From assembly GCA_026214975.1 (NCBI GenBank), contig CM047815.1, positions 78,645,299-78,709,298 of the forward strand: a stretch of DNA of 64,000 bases, in the 5' to 3' direction. Source of the stretch: Gentiana macrophylla (lineage: Eukaryota; Streptophyta; Magnoliopsida; Gentianales; Gentianaceae). The first letter of the stretch is position 1. Each line of letters opens with the position of its first letter. Shown piece by piece: positions 44,560 through 56,095 of the stretch. Made by a program: the position numbers and the translations under genes. The notes under the pieces were generated by a model. That model saw nothing but the letters and a program-made list of their open reading frames with translations. It was not told the origin of the DNA and did no database searches.

Positions 44560-44945
44560 TGTTAAGAAAAACAAACTGAAAGCGATAAATTTTAACTACT
44601 TGGTAACACAAAATAACTAACGGAAGGAAAACGACAAAACAACAAATTTACGTGGTTTCCGGCATTGTGCCGACTAGTCCACATGCGAAAGAGAAAACAT
44701 TACTATAGAGGAGGATTACAAAAGATACAACTCTCGTGACGCCTAAAAACAATAGCTAAGATAATCGAGAGTTTAGCTTAATTGACACAAATTGATATAT
44801 CTCAATGGTACCTTGGTACACCTTAATAAAACACCCAAAGGTGAATTATATACAAAAGATTGAGTCGGCTATATCATAATTCTGTTGATGTGGGAATAAT
44901 AACAATTTGCTAAATTTCCACTATTGGGCTTTGGCCCACCTAACA
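44560..44945 (-). repeat. 3' LTR of copia E
   Basis: On the plus strand it starts TGTTAAGAAAAAC and ends GGCCCACCTAACA. It pairs with 46437-46853 but is clearly diverged, so E is old. Confidence 0.85.
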
Positions 44946-45017
44946 AATCTCCACCTTAAAACAAAGACCAACATCTATAAATAGTAGTACTACTCTTTTC
45001 CACAAACTTTAAAGTCT

Positions 45018-46375
45018 TCATACTGTGTCAAATAAGTCCAAGCACTGCTTGAATTTAACAAATGTACGATGCTTCGTAATGTCTAACTCTGAACGGCATG
45101 ACATAGGGATTGCAGAATTGCCAATAAATGTAGATCCTTGCAAAACATACAAACCACCAGACCTGCAAGCTTTCATGACAATAATAGCACATTTAATTAG
45201 CTTCAACTCCACCTTCAGCGGTGTACCTAAATCCAAGAGTCTCTGGTGCGCCCGAAGATGAGATTTTTCTTCAAATCCGGAACGTGTCTGACTTTTTAAG
45301 TGTTTTGACAACACCATCATGGGTCTGATTCTAACCGTACCAATACCAGCAACTTTGCAAACTGTGTCATTGCCCAAAGAAACAACTCCACCTTGAACTG
45401 AATCATACGAGGAAAACCAATCCATATTGGGACACATATGATACGTGCAACCAGAATCCAACATCCATTCATCAACATACCTAAATTTATTGGGACACAT
45501 ATGATAAGTGCAACCATAATCCAAGATCTATTCATCAACAGACCTGATTTTATATCAGCAAATAAGATATCTCCATCACTCTCATCTTCTACCACACTGG
45601 CCTAACCAAAATCTTTACCACGCCCTTTCTTCTATTCACTCTTTTCTTTGTTTTTAAGTCGAAAACAATCAGATTTGATATGCCCAATCTTTTTACAATA
45701 ATTGCACGTCAAATCTTTATGTGTGTGATTCAAAACAAAATTTTCACTATCTACATCCTTCTTATTTGATCTGCTCCAAACTAACAGCACGTCTGCCTGA
45801 CTACTACAGCATCCCCCAGTAATATCTTTATCAATCTGCTCTTTCGATCTCAAAATCGACTTAATTTCTTTGTAAGAAATAGTATCCTTACCATAAAGCA
45901 TTGTTTCTCTAAAATGCTTAAACGGCTGTGGAAGCGAACACAAAAACAACAGTGCATGATCTTCATCATGAATCTTAGCATTTGTATTACTCAAATTCAT
46001 AAGCAGGAAATCAAATTTATCTAAGTGCGATAATATAGATGACCTTCAGACATACGAAGCATATACAAACTCTGCTTTAAATATAGCCTATTTTCCACGG
46101 GTTTCTTCATATATAAGGATTTTAATTTTTCCCACATGATGTAACCTCGGTGGCTACTCTCTTAAAACCTCATCGAAAGACACAAGATGATACATGAGCC
46201 GCCTTCTTGTCGAGACCAAAGAAACTCCTCATCTAACATTTTCTCAGCTTTTTCTCCTTCCCAAGCAAATGTAATATTGAAACCCTCCTCGAATCATCAT
46301 GGCCTCCATCCGCAACTTCCACATCCCGGTTGACGTTTCGCCGAACTTCCCAAAATAATACTTAGTTACCGTCAT
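45018..46375 (-). pseudogene. Gag and truncated protease of copia E
   Basis: The likely start is the ATG at 46375 (MTVTKYYFGKFGETSTGMWK, the usual N-terminal block of copia gag). The middle is broken. The part 46000-45632 reads EDHALLFLCSLPQPFKHFRE, YKEIKSILRSKE and the zinc knuckle CNYCKKIGHIKSDC (CX2CX4HX4C intact). After a frameshift the protease start WMLDSGCTYHMCPN follows near 45465, preceded by a second, weaker copy YGCTYHMCPNKF at 45520. LYVLQGSTFIGNSA near 45150 is the start of gag-pre-integrase, and the frame ends there. Confidence 0.8.
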
Positions 46376-46436
46376 GATGGCTAATTTTCAAAATCTCATA
46401 AAAACCTCGGCTTGAAAACCACGGCTCGATACAGCT

Positions 46437-46853
46437 TGTTAGGAAAAACAAACCGAGTGATAACCCTTAACGACGGTAACACAAAACAACAAACGAAAGG
46501 AAAAAGATAAAACACAAAATTTACGTGGTTTCAAAGAACGCTTCGACTAGTCGCGGCGAAAGAAAATATTACTATGAGGAAGATTACAAAAGATATAACT
46601 ATCCGGACGCTTCAAAAACAATTGCCAAAATAGATATGACAATTGAGAATTTATCTTAATTGATATAAATTGATACATTTTAATGATATCTTGGTACACC
46701 TTAATAAAGCACCCAAAGGTGAATTATATACAAAAGATTAAGTCGGCTATATCATAATTTTTGCGGAATGAAGGAAAAAAAAAAAGAAAATTTTGCCGAC
46801 GTGGGAATAATCACAATTTGCTAAATTTCCATGATCGGTCTTTGGACCTAGCA
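46437..46853 (-). repeat. 5' LTR of copia E
   Basis: It starts TGTTAGGAAAAAC; the right end is CTAGCA rather than CCTAACA. It has an A-rich insertion near 46775. Next to it (plus, before 46437) lies a degraded Met-type primer site, CCACGGCTCGATACA on the plus strand. Confidence 0.8.
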
Positions 46854-46858
46854 TAAAT

Positions 46859-47124
46859 AAATAAAACACGTAATAATAAAATATTATTTGAGAATTAGAT
46901 GATTAGAAATAAATTGCGGAAATTCGATTGGTTTTCAAGAGATTGCAAATCATTAAAATAAAATAAAAATATCACATTTAAACAAAAAAATATAAATATG
47001 GAAAAATTAGTTTTTAGTTCACTTTTTTTCTCTTAATTGTCATTAATCCAAATTTCAATTTTTAATTCATTGACATGACAAATAAATTCCACCGGACAAA
47101 TATACCCTATTTGATACAACTGTC
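46859..47124. other. AT-rich non-coding stretch
   Basis: I see no gene or repeat structure here. Confidence 0.5.
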
Positions 47125-47793
47125 AACCGGAGCAGATGGATTTTTCAATAAGAATATGAAGAATCAAAAAGCTTCTGCCGGTCTTCTTCCTTCATGGAAA
47201 TTCCAGGTCTTTCAGGTTTTACTCCCCGGCAAACATTTCATCTACAACTTTCCAATAGCGGATGCTTTAATTCTATAGCTTCTGTTAGAAGGAGAAGAAA
47301 TGTGGTGATTTTGCTTCAATATCAATAGCTGACAAAAGTGTGGAGGGAAAATTTCCTTACGAAAGCTCAGTTTCTAAAGCATCCTTTGGCATTGGTTGCT
47401 TTGGTTCCAAGAGATGCCTTCATTTTCGTCTCCGGTGCTATTGCCGGTGCCGCCGCCAAGTCCGTTATTGCGCCGCTTGACCGTGTCAAACTCCTTATAC
47501 AGGTATTCTTTTGTTATAAGATGTAAATATTTTGATTCAGATTAATAATCACGATAGTTGAGTTTGTTCCTAATGTTCTGTAATTGAACTAGACAGAATT
47601 GCATACTTATTGCTTGAGAATTTACGAAAGTCGTTCATGTTCATTTATTGCTTGAGAATTTACTGCTTTATTCTGTATTCACATTCTGCATCCTTGAAGC
47701 CACACAATTTGATCTCTGATTTGCATCTTCTTTCAAACTCATAGGATAAGAGCTGCGCAAGAAGGTGTGAAGAGGGGAATTGGATTTCTTGAG
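47125..47793 (+). pseudogene. Plastid adenine nucleotide carrier gene fragment (TAAC/PAPST-like)
   Basis: The stretch 47338-47502 encodes FLTKAQFLKHPLALVALVPR then AGAAAKSVIAPLDRVKLLIQ, with the mitochondrial-carrier signature PxD(x)R (PLDRVKLL) at the end of the first helix. Plant plastid carriers of the TAAC/PAPST1 type have this exact context. An intron starts GTATTC at 47503. The next exon, about 47737-47793, reads THRIRAAQEGVKRGIGFLE and ends at a GT donor. Its acceptor is AA where AG is expected. A frameshift near 47335 separates the probable transit-peptide part (SIASVRRRRNVV). The later helices are missing, so this is a truncated relic of an inner-membrane nucleotide exchanger. Confidence 0.75.
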
Positions 47794-48400
47794 GTACTCT
47801 TCTGGCCCTATTACCACATTTTGCTGCATATTGTTGCTGTATTTATGACAAGAGTGCTTTCTAATTATTGTAAATTATAGAGATTGTCTATTTAGAATGA
47901 TTTTTAGGTCGTAAAGTACTTAATTTTTTATAAGTTGATTGCTCTAGTATTTGTTTGTAAGATGGTGAATCAGAGGTCGATTCTTGGTTTTCTTTGTTTT
48001 CAATTCTCTCTTATGTACTTTTGTCTTACTCCTCTGGGAATGTTATTATGTGATAGGGCCTTGATTTTGTTGTTCTTCTTTGGTGTTAGAGTTGCAAATC
48101 CATCAACCTGTTGTTGACATGACGGGGAACGTTCTCAATTCTCGAGGCAAGGAAAGGGAGTAATCGAACTTTACAAATGTTCCAGGATAGTATATCCTCA
48201 ACGCCTTCATCTACTATAGATCCCGATGTAACACGTTTCTCTCTCTAATCGGGTTTGGGTTTTCTAATCAAAGTGTAACTTTATTCCGATTTTTGAGTGC
48301 TTGTGCCTTGTTTCCTCATACCACCATAATGAAAAATTTCATGGTACAATCGTAGTTGGAAGTTGTACCAAGTGGGTGTATCGCCATCTTTCACATACTA
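47794..48400. other. Remains of carrier intron and unassigned sequence
   Basis: After the exon the sequence is T-rich as in an intron up to about 48120. No third exon is found, and beyond 48120 the sequence is unrelated. A short ORF (47935-48117) has no motif. Confidence 0.45.
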
Positions 48401-48534
48401 GGAATGAAAGATGAGTCCGACATCGACGATCGATATTGATATCGATACTAATATTTTTTATCGACATCGATCATTTGCATCGATAGTGTGTGCATTATAT
48501 GATATTGTTACTCATATTGTGTGCCATATATGAG

Positions 48535-48637
48535 CCTTATATGATATTGTGTCCCTTGAATTAAGCCTTAAATGAGCCTTATATGAGCCAGATATGTGTG
48601 CCTTGAAGTAGTCACTTAAATTAAGCCTTAAATGATA
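48535..48637 (+). repeat. 103-bp direct repeat, copy 1
   Basis: CTTATATGATATTGTGTCCC through AAGCCTTAAATGATA recurs at 49058-49160 with only one or two differences. The copies lie 523 bp apart. Inside each, ATTAAGCCTTAAATGA occurs twice. Confidence 0.85.
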
Positions 48638-48664
48638 TTAATTACCTCATATGCAGCTATTTAC

Positions 48665-48723
48665 TGATACTGATACTGATACTAATACTAATACTGATAC
48701 TGATATTGATATTGATACTGATA
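48665..48723 (+). repeat. (TGATAC)n-type microsatellite
   Basis: About nine to ten imperfect hexamers TGATAC/TAATAC/TGATAT lie in a row. Confidence 0.9.
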
Positions 48724-49057
48724 TGTAAGTAAAAAGGTTGTTACAGTACGTACAAAGGTTGGGGTGTTACTTTTCAGCTATTTTTGCTGTTGAATTTTGT
48801 TGTTGTTGGTGTTAATTTGAGTGGAATATGTAAAGCTTTATTCTTCTGCCATTGTTGCTGTTTTTTGGACTGTTCTTTCTTCCATTATGGTTTGACATTT
48901 TTTATGTTTATTTGGGCCTTAATTTCTGCCAATTATTGCTGATAATTTAAGAGAGATATGCAAAGATTGAAGGTTTACTTCACTGCAAATATGTGGAAAA
49001 TATGCAAGAAGCATTTTGTTGAAGGGTTTTTTTCCCCTTATATGAGCCTTATATGAC

Positions 49058-49160
49058 CCTTATATGATATTGTGTCCCTTGAATTAAGCCTTAAATGAGC
49101 CTTATATGAGCCAGATATGTGTGCCTTGAAGTAGTCACTTGAATTAAGCCTTAAATGATA
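49058..49160 (+). repeat. 103-bp direct repeat, copy 2
   Basis: This is the partner of 48535-48637. Confidence 0.85.
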
Positions 49161-49249
49161 CTCGACACGTCATATGCAAATTTGCATCGATGCCGATACT
49201 ATTCTTATCGACATCGACATCTTTGTGTTAGTGTAAACGCATCGATAAA

Positions 49250-49562
49250 ATTCGCTTTCAAATACTACGTCGAAAGGGTATCAAACGCGTCTCAAAATGA
49301 AGATAAAAAATATGAATTTTGGTGAAACAATTTTGATGATCGGTGTTCTAAATCAAAAGTTACTGATCGTTTATAAGAAAAAAAACGCCTGCAGTAATAC
49401 AAATATTTTTTCGTCTTTCAAAATATACGTCGGAAGGGTATCGTATTTGGGCTCAAATTAAAGAGCAAAAAAATATGAATTTTGGTGAAAAAATTTCGAT
49501 GATCAGAGTTGTAAATCAAATGTTACGAATGTTAGGAAAAAAAAAAAAAAAAAAAAAAAAAA
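49250..49562 (+). repeat. Two ~150-bp diverged tandem copies ending in an A-run
   Basis: TTTCAAATACTACGTCGAAA with TATGAATTTTGGTGAAAC (49258-49380) is matched by TTTCAAAATATACGTCGGAA with TATGAATTTTGGTGAAAA (49417-49535). The second copy ends in a run of about 28 A (49535-49562). The A-tail could suggest a retroposed origin, but no Pol III boxes are seen. Confidence 0.6.
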
Positions 49563-50600
49563 ACACAATCCTGAAGGTGCTTCAAGCAGCGGTACTTTTG
49601 CATATGCGCGCGTCCCTTCTATAAACGGGTGTTTTTGTCAGTCTGAAATTTTTTGTCCTTTTTGCAACTAAAAAAAGGAGTGTGTCATATTTATTTATTT
49701 TTTAATTAAAAAAGGACTTCCCTCAATCTCTCATAAATTATAACATTGTAAATCATGATATTTGTCAAATTATATATAACCTATCTTGCCTTTTAATCAT
49801 TTGAAAACATTAATATCAAAAAAAAAAAAATGAAACAGGCGTTCATATCGCACTGTATCGAGGCGAATCGACAATGTGTCGAACGAGTCGTATCGGATAT
49901 TAAAATTAAAAAAAAATTCCAAAACGTGTAGTGTCGGGCACATGATAAAGACCAAAACGACATGAGCACCGTACGATGCTTCAATACCGTGGTCACTCCT
50001 CTGCATTGCATGTTTTCCCTCGTTTAATAAGAAAAGAAAGAAAGAAAAAAAAACCCTCTAGTTTATTCCAAATCTTTAATTACGAGAATTATCACAAAAT
50101 TGGAAAATATATGTTTGTTGAAGATAATAAGCGGAATGGGCAGTACGTGGGGGTTCGCCAACAGAAAAAAAAAAAAAAAAAAAAGCAAATGTATTGAGGA
50201 AATTAAGGAAATGGGGGCCAACAACTAACTCTGTCCCTTCCTCACAAGCAAAGGAGACTCCCTACTAAGAAAGAAAGATGATTCATGTAGATGTACGTAG
50301 TAGTGTGTTTGTGTTTCTTTGTTTGCATCATACGTTTTTTTCACTCCTCTAGGGGGAACTGCCTGTCTTTCCCCATATTCTTCACTTTCCGTAACCCTGC
50401 GTTAAAAAGATGACTTCACCTGCAACAACCTTCCGTCCTAGGGTTGTACTAATTAATTAACGCCATACGCGTGTATAAATTGTCATCATATATATAACTA
50501 CTCCAAGGATACGTAGTACTTGTCTACGTACGAAGCAACGTACGTAGGTATATATGATAGGATAATTTTATCAAACTAACAACAAACTATTTCTCTTTGT
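49563..50600. other. Unassigned non-coding stretch
   Basis: Nothing here reads as a gene. There are A/T runs (49820, 50165-50185) and ACGTACG-rich sequence near 50500-50560. Confidence 0.45.
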
Positions 50601-50623
50601 TTATTGTTATACTAGTATCGTTA

Positions 50624-50644
50624 CACCGTGCATAATGCACGGTG
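50624..50644. repeat. Near-perfect palindrome
   Basis: CACCGTGCAT and ATGCACGGTG are exact inverted copies around a single A. It follows TACTAGTATCGTTA. I have a general memory of similar plant repeats that start with TACTAGTAT and a GTGC-TGCAC palindrome, but the far end is not fixed, so no family is named. Confidence 0.5.
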
Positions 50645-51309
50645 CATTCCCATTCCAGTATTGCGGGTGTATTAAGTTTGTGTTGTCTTGATATTTAAAG
50701 TGTTTTGTCACGGTTTCAAGAGTTTGTAACATAATGGATATCCATGAACATTCCATTTTACACCGGGAATCGAAAAAATTGAAAACCATGGCAATAAAAA
50801 AGAAAAAAGAAATGTAAGAAGCATAAAGGATCCCGGAGAAGAAAGCGTAATACAAACGATATTATATTATGTAAAAAAGCTACGAAGAAAGAAAAGAAAA
50901 CACAAAAATATACAATAACGAAAAAACAACACAACAAAGAAAAAAAATTATAATAAAAAAGGTGCCACGTGTCAGCCCTACAATAGTCCTATATCGTAAG
51001 GAAACATACACTGGGAATCGAAAAAGTTCAAAATCACGGCAATACACAATGATGTCTTCTTGTAAAAAATATTCTAGACTTTTATCATCATAATTAATGA
51101 AATATAATTAATGACATTTAATTATCATAAAAAAAAACAAAAAGTGCTACGTGTCCTCTCCTCCTTCCTCCCCCCTTCGATCTAGGGAAAAAAAATAAAA
51201 AATCGGAGGCGGTTCTTTAGGTCGTTCGGAGGCGGTTGAGGAGGTCGTTCGCACACACAAACATATCGTAGAGGATATATGGTATAATATATATATATTT
51301 GATTTTGAG

Positions 51310-51346
<37 letters not shown>

Positions 51347-51414
51347 CTCCTCAGAAAGTCCTATATCTAGTGCTGCAAGTTGGGTTATCTAGTTCCAATT
51401 CATCGGGTTCATAT
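50645..51414. repeat. Short dispersed repeats left of the minisatellite
   Basis: GGGAATCGAAAAA with ACGGCAATA or CATGGCAATA occurs at 50765-50795 and 51011-51045. GTGCCACGTGTC (50962), GTGCTACGTGTC (51145) and GTGACACGTGG (53442) recur. ACACACAAACATATCGTAGA (from 51253) recurs at the right border (53332-53351). A long A-run ends at 51345. Confidence 0.55.
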
Positions 51415-53343
51415 TGAGCCGGAGGACGTCGTTCGGATCGGAGGACATCGTTCGGACACACGGAGGACGTCCTCGTTTGGATCAGAGGACGTCGTTGGGA
51501 CACACAGAGGACGTCGATCGGATCGGAAGACGTCCTCGTTCAGATCGGAGGACATCGTTCGGACACACGGAGGACGGGCTCGTTCGAATCGGAGGACGTC
51601 GTTCGGACACACGGAGGACGTCGATCGGAGGACATCGTTCGGACACACGGACGACGGCCTCGTTCGGATCGGAAGACGTTCGGACATACGGATGACGTCC
51701 TCGTTCGGATCGGAAGACATCGTTCGGAGATCGGAGGATGTCTTAGTTCGGATCGGAGGACAGCGTTCGGATCGGAGGACGGCCTCTTTCGGACACACGG
51801 AGAACGTTTTCGTTTGCATCGGAGGACATCGATCGTTCAGACCCACGAAGGACGTCCTCGTTCGGATCGCAGGACACGGTGGGCGTCCTCGTTCGGATCG
51901 GTGGACATCCTCGTTCGGACATACGGAGGACGCCCTGGTTCAGATCGGAGGACATGGTTCGGACACACGGAGGACGTCTTCGTTCGGATCGGAGGACATC
52001 ATCTTTCGGATCGGAGGACGTTCGGACACACGGAGGACGTCCTCGTTCGGAGATCGGAGGATGTCTTTTTCGGATCGGAGGACGGCCTCTTTCGGACACA
52101 CGGAGAATGTCCTCGTTCGCATCGGAGGACATCGTTCGGACACACGGAGGACGTCCTCGTTCGGATCGGAGGACGTCATTTTTCGGATCAGAGAACGTTC
52201 GGACACACGGAGGAAGTCCTCGTTCGGATCGGATGACATCGTTCGGGCACACTGAGGACGTCCTCGTTCGGATCGGAGGACGTCGTTGGGACACACGGAG
52301 GACGTCGATCAGAGGATATTGTTCGGACACACGGACGACGGCCTCGTTCGGATCGGAGGACGGCCTCTTTCGGACACACGGAGAACATTTTCATTTGCAT
52401 CGGAGGACATCGATCGTTCAGACCCACGAAGGACGTCCTCGTTCGGATCGCAGGACAGGGAGGACGTCCTCGGAGGACATCGTTCGGACACATCGTAGGA
52501 CGTCGTTCGGACACACGGAGAACGTCCTCGTTCGCATCAGAGGACATCGATCGTTCGGACACACGGAGGACGAGCAAGTTCAGATCGGAGGACATCGTTC
52601 GGACACACGTAGGACGTCCTCATTCGGATTGGAGGACGTCATCTTTCGGATCAGAGGACGTTCGGACACACGGAGGACGTCCTCGTTCGCATCGGAGGAC
52701 ATTGTTCGGACACACCGAGGACGTCCTCGCTCGGATCGGAGGACGTCGTTGGGACACACGGAGGACGTCGATCGGAGGACATCGTTCGGACACATCGGAG
52801 GAAATCGGTGGATGTCCTCGTTCGGATCGGAGGACATCGTGATCGTTCGGACACACGGAGGACGTCCTCGTTCGGACCGGAGGACATCGTTCGGACACAC
52901 CTAGGAGGACATCCATTCATTGGGTTTATATTGAGTCGGAGGACGTCTTTCGGATCGGAGGACATCGTTTGGACACACGGAGGACACCGTTCGGGCACAC
53001 GGAGGACGTCCTTATTTGGATCGGAAGACATCATTCGGACATACGGAGGACGTCTTCGATCGGAGGTTGTTCGTTGTATGTCTTTCGGAGAAAAAAACTT
53101 TCCGCTCCTCAGAAATCCTATGTCTAGTGCTGCAATTTGGGTTCTAGCTTAATAAGCCTATATGTGGGGGCATGCGATGAGGCCGTCCGGACATGTTTTC
53201 AAGGTGAGTTGGGCATTGTTCTAGGCTTCTTTCGGTCACACTGCGGACGTCCTCATTCAGATAGGAGGACATCGTTCGGACACACGGAGGATGTTTTTGT
53301 TCGGAGGACCTAATTCGGAGGACGTCGTTCGGACACACAAACA
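51415..53343 (+). repeat. GC-rich minisatellite (~44-bp composite unit)
   Basis: Two modules alternate: GTTCGGATCGGAGGACATC (19 bp) and one of about 25 bp starting GTTCGGACACACGGAGG and ending ACGTCCTC. Around 40 units are present, with deletions and module swaps. The unit holds the 12-base palindrome GAGGACGTCCTC. A block beginning TCATCGGGTTCATATTGAG (51401) recurs near 52917, so there is higher-order duplication. Long ORFs (up to 341 codons) occur in several frames on both strands; this follows from a stop-poor unit whose length is not a multiple of three. Confidence 0.85.
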
Positions 53344-53514
53344 TATCGTAGAGGAAATAAGATAGAATATATATATGTGATCTATTTAAAAAAAAAAATC
53401 GAAGACAAAAAAAAAATTTAATAGCCGGACCAATCAGGGGGTGACACGTGGCAAGCCCACTATCAACCTCCTTGTCTTTGTATTAGATAGTAGGAAATAT
53501 ATCCGTAATATGTG
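53344..53514. other. Border between minisatellite and element D
   Basis: This holds ACAAACATATCGTAGAGG, an A-run and the GTGACACGTGGC motif. The five bases before D are ATGTG; its partner is outside the window. Confidence 0.5.
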
Positions 53515-54501
53515 TGACGATTGTGTCGGATTTTATCAATGAAAAATAAACAAGTAATAAATTTATAAATCCGGTATACCCCAAGTGTAGGGATCGTAGT
53601 ATAGAGGTTGATACCGGGTCGATCTTACGGGGATTCGGGGTTGTTTAATCTAGTTCTTATTATCTAACTAACTATGTCACGATTACTACTAAAAAAGTAT
53701 GAAAATAAAACAGTGAAAACTAAAACGAAAAACACGAAACTGCAAATAAGAATAACTGGACAGAAGATCGGGATCTAAAGCCAGGGAAAATATGGTTGCG
53801 AACAAATTATCTGAGCTAGGTCTATTCTAAATCTATTATGAAATAAAGATTGTAAATTTACTAAGCAATTCAAATTCAGTGGTTTAATCAATGGTTTACG
53901 AACGAACAAGCAATTGATCCACCTATCCTACAACTATCCATTTCTATCTCGATTATCTTGTGATTTCTAACCAAGTTGTGATTCACTTAGCCAAGGTATG
54001 AACTCCTAATTTCTTAGACAAGTTCGCCTATTAATCTTCTATCTTTCGATCCTAAAGATTTACGCTTTCTAACCCAAGGTGTGAAATTTATAAGTTTCTA
54101 ACCTAGAAATCTAACCTAATAACTTTCGTTAATTAGATTAAAGGTCTAATCTTTATTATGGCGATCTAGGGTTTAACATGATTCTCATCAAAATCAAACA
54201 TCATACATGCAAAGATCTTTCGATATAAATTGCATAAGAACGGAATAAGCATAATAAAGATACAACTTTGAATTAAAAACTTACAAGACAATCGAAGATG
54301 AAATCAATCGTTGGTTGGATGGCTTCACAATGCTTGTTCAAGGGAGGTCTAGCCTCTCAACATCACTTTGAAGCTCGAATCACTTGAGTAAAAATACATA
54401 AAAGTGTTTGAATTTAACTAGAAAATAAAAGCAATAAAAACTGAGCCGCCCCTAGGGTTTAGGGTTCGAATTATCTGATGGAATGGTTGTAAATAACGCA
54501 G

Positions 54502-54511
54502 CTATATATAG
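54502..54511 (-). promoter_or_regulatory. TATA box in U3 of D
   Basis: On the minus strand the sequence is CTATATATAG. It lies about 33 bases past the last GACGGGCGTCC-type motif at 54545. Confidence 0.65.
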
Positions 54512-54544
54512 AATTTTAAGTTGGCTGCAGCTATGTCGGCCACT

Positions 54545-54750
54545 GGACGCCCGTTTGATGGGTTGAACGCCCGTCCAGATGCTTTAAAATCTTCGAATCG
54601 GGCCGAGTCATGATCAGACGCCCGTCCTTCTTTAAATCAGACGCTCGTCCATCAATTTTGGGAGAACTCTCAATCAAGTTTCTTCTTCTGGACGCCCTTC
54701 CAATAAGGTGGACGCCCGTCCACTGGACGGGACTTGAACGCTCGTTCAAT
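54545..54750. promoter_or_regulatory. Paired GACGGGCGTCC-type motifs in U3 of D
   Basis: About eight copies of a G(G/A)ACG(C/G)(C/T)CGTCC-like inverted motif occur. Starts at 54544/54564, 54615/54638 and 54689/54709 form pairs about 20-23 bp apart. Further ones lie at 54724 and 54735. The array is directly upstream of the TATA box at 54502. Confidence 0.65.
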
Positions 54751-55094
54751 TGATCAAAAAACGATTTTCTCATCTTTATCTCTTTTTCTTCAACTCAAAT
54801 CTTCCTTATCTCTTTTTCATCAATTAAGTCCGACATTTATCTTCATTGAATCATCTTTTGAGCCGCAATTATGCATCTACAAGTCATTAAAAACATCGCA
54901 AAATGTAATAATATCCAAATAAACATAAAATCATCAATGAAACACATAAATTAACCAATTTTGCGATTAAACCGTTCAAAAACTCATTTGCTCAATAAAT
55001 CAATTAAACACCTAATTTCTATGCGAATTATACGAATATGGGGAGAATTGCTACAAAATATAACGATATAAATCATATAAAATCACCCTTAACA

Positions 55095-55109
55095 ACTCCC
55101 CCACACTTA
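55095..55109 (-). other. Polypurine tract of D
   Basis: On the minus strand TAAGTGTGGGGGAGT touches the LTR start TGTTAAGG. Confidence 0.85.
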
Positions 55110-56095
55110 GCTTTTGCTCGTCCCGAGCAAAACAAGACGAAAATCAAGGCTCGAGAAAAGATAGACATTTCAGCAAATATAACACATATTCAATAACTTA
55201 GAGGTTCACCCCGGTGTGTGTGCAAAGCCATAACAAACTTCCACTAAGTCCAAACTTGAAAATTTCAAAGCAAACTAGCTAATACCCCCTTCAAACTAGA
55301 AATGAATGATACTTATATGATGTACCCTACAAAACGTGACATATCCCGAAAAAGATGATAGAATACATCTAGGGTCTTTCTGATATACTCAGAGGATAAT
55401 CCCTACAACATATCTGTCAGTTTATACTGGGGATAAGGTATACGATAACTAAATCTTTTATTTCAATTCATACCACTTCTTATATAAGTTGATTCAACTA
55501 TTTTCACATTTAAACGCACATCAGAATGAGCTATTGCCCTGTCATAGCAGAATAGGATATTTGAGATATACCCTACCTTACTCAAATCATAAGGCAGCTT
55601 CTCCTGACTGTTGTGAGCTTTTGGTCATCATAGTGGTATAGGACATCGTGGTACGCCCTACCTCACTCCAATCATCGACCAGCTTCCGACACACCCAATT
55701 ATTTCATTTTAAATTCAACTTTTTCAAGCACAATAGTTACGTTTTACTTATCACATTCAAACCTAAGATATTCACAGTATATCATACTCTGGCTGTAAAC
55801 ACAAACTATTATAATTCTCACGATATGTACATTAGCACTAAGCACATGACTTATAAGATAACAAAAATCACTAATCAAAAGGGGTATAGCTTTATATTAT
55901 AGCTCATCATTCACTATGGCTCGTGAAATGTATGTCGGGTGAAACAACTAAACTTACTGAACATACAGTATATAGCATCAATGACTATAAAAACCGAACA
56001 AAGATTATGCATTGCTTACTCAGGGCAAAACAAAAAATTTGAAAATTTTAGCTCATTTTGCATAGAAACATAATGATATAACCATAACCATTCCC
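55110..56095. other. D non-coding region between two purine tracts
   Basis: No gene is supported. It includes repeated short blocks such as GTGGTA/ATAGGACATCGTGGTA near 55636. ORFs here are short and without motifs. Confidence 0.55.

Larger units (their letters stand above)
44555..46858 (-). mobile_element. Internally deleted copia element E with TSD TAAAT
   Basis: The element 44560-46853 has LTRs 44560-44945 (386 bp) and 46437-46853, with TG...CA ends. TAAAT repeats at 44555-44559 and 46854-46858. The ~1.5-kb interior holds gag and the protease start but no integrase, RT or RNase H. A large internal deletion has made it non-autonomous. Its polypurine tract (minus, AAGGTGGAGATT) touches the 3' LTR at 44946. 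Confidence 0.85.
53515..55094 (-). repeat. 3' LTR of element D
   Basis: On the plus strand it starts TGACGATTGTGTCGG and ends AAAATCACCCTTAACA, about 1,580 bp. The right end is fixed by the polypurine tract; the left end is inferred from the TGACGA start, as no partner LTR is in view. The tip of a related LTR is at 1-113. Confidence 0.75.

Noticed and set aside
49535..49562. A-run as proof of a SINE
   Set aside because: No Pol III A/B boxes and no clear target duplication could be found around it.
51380..53152. Long ORFs (up to 341 codons) on both strands
   Set aside because: They overlap in several frames, are made of a ~44-bp repeat that shifts frame each unit, and have low-complexity products. 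A minisatellite explains them.
50607..53490. Helitron or single large element spanning the palindrome to the ACACGTGG motif
   Set aside because: No TC start, CTRR end with hairpin, or terminal repeat pair could be fixed.
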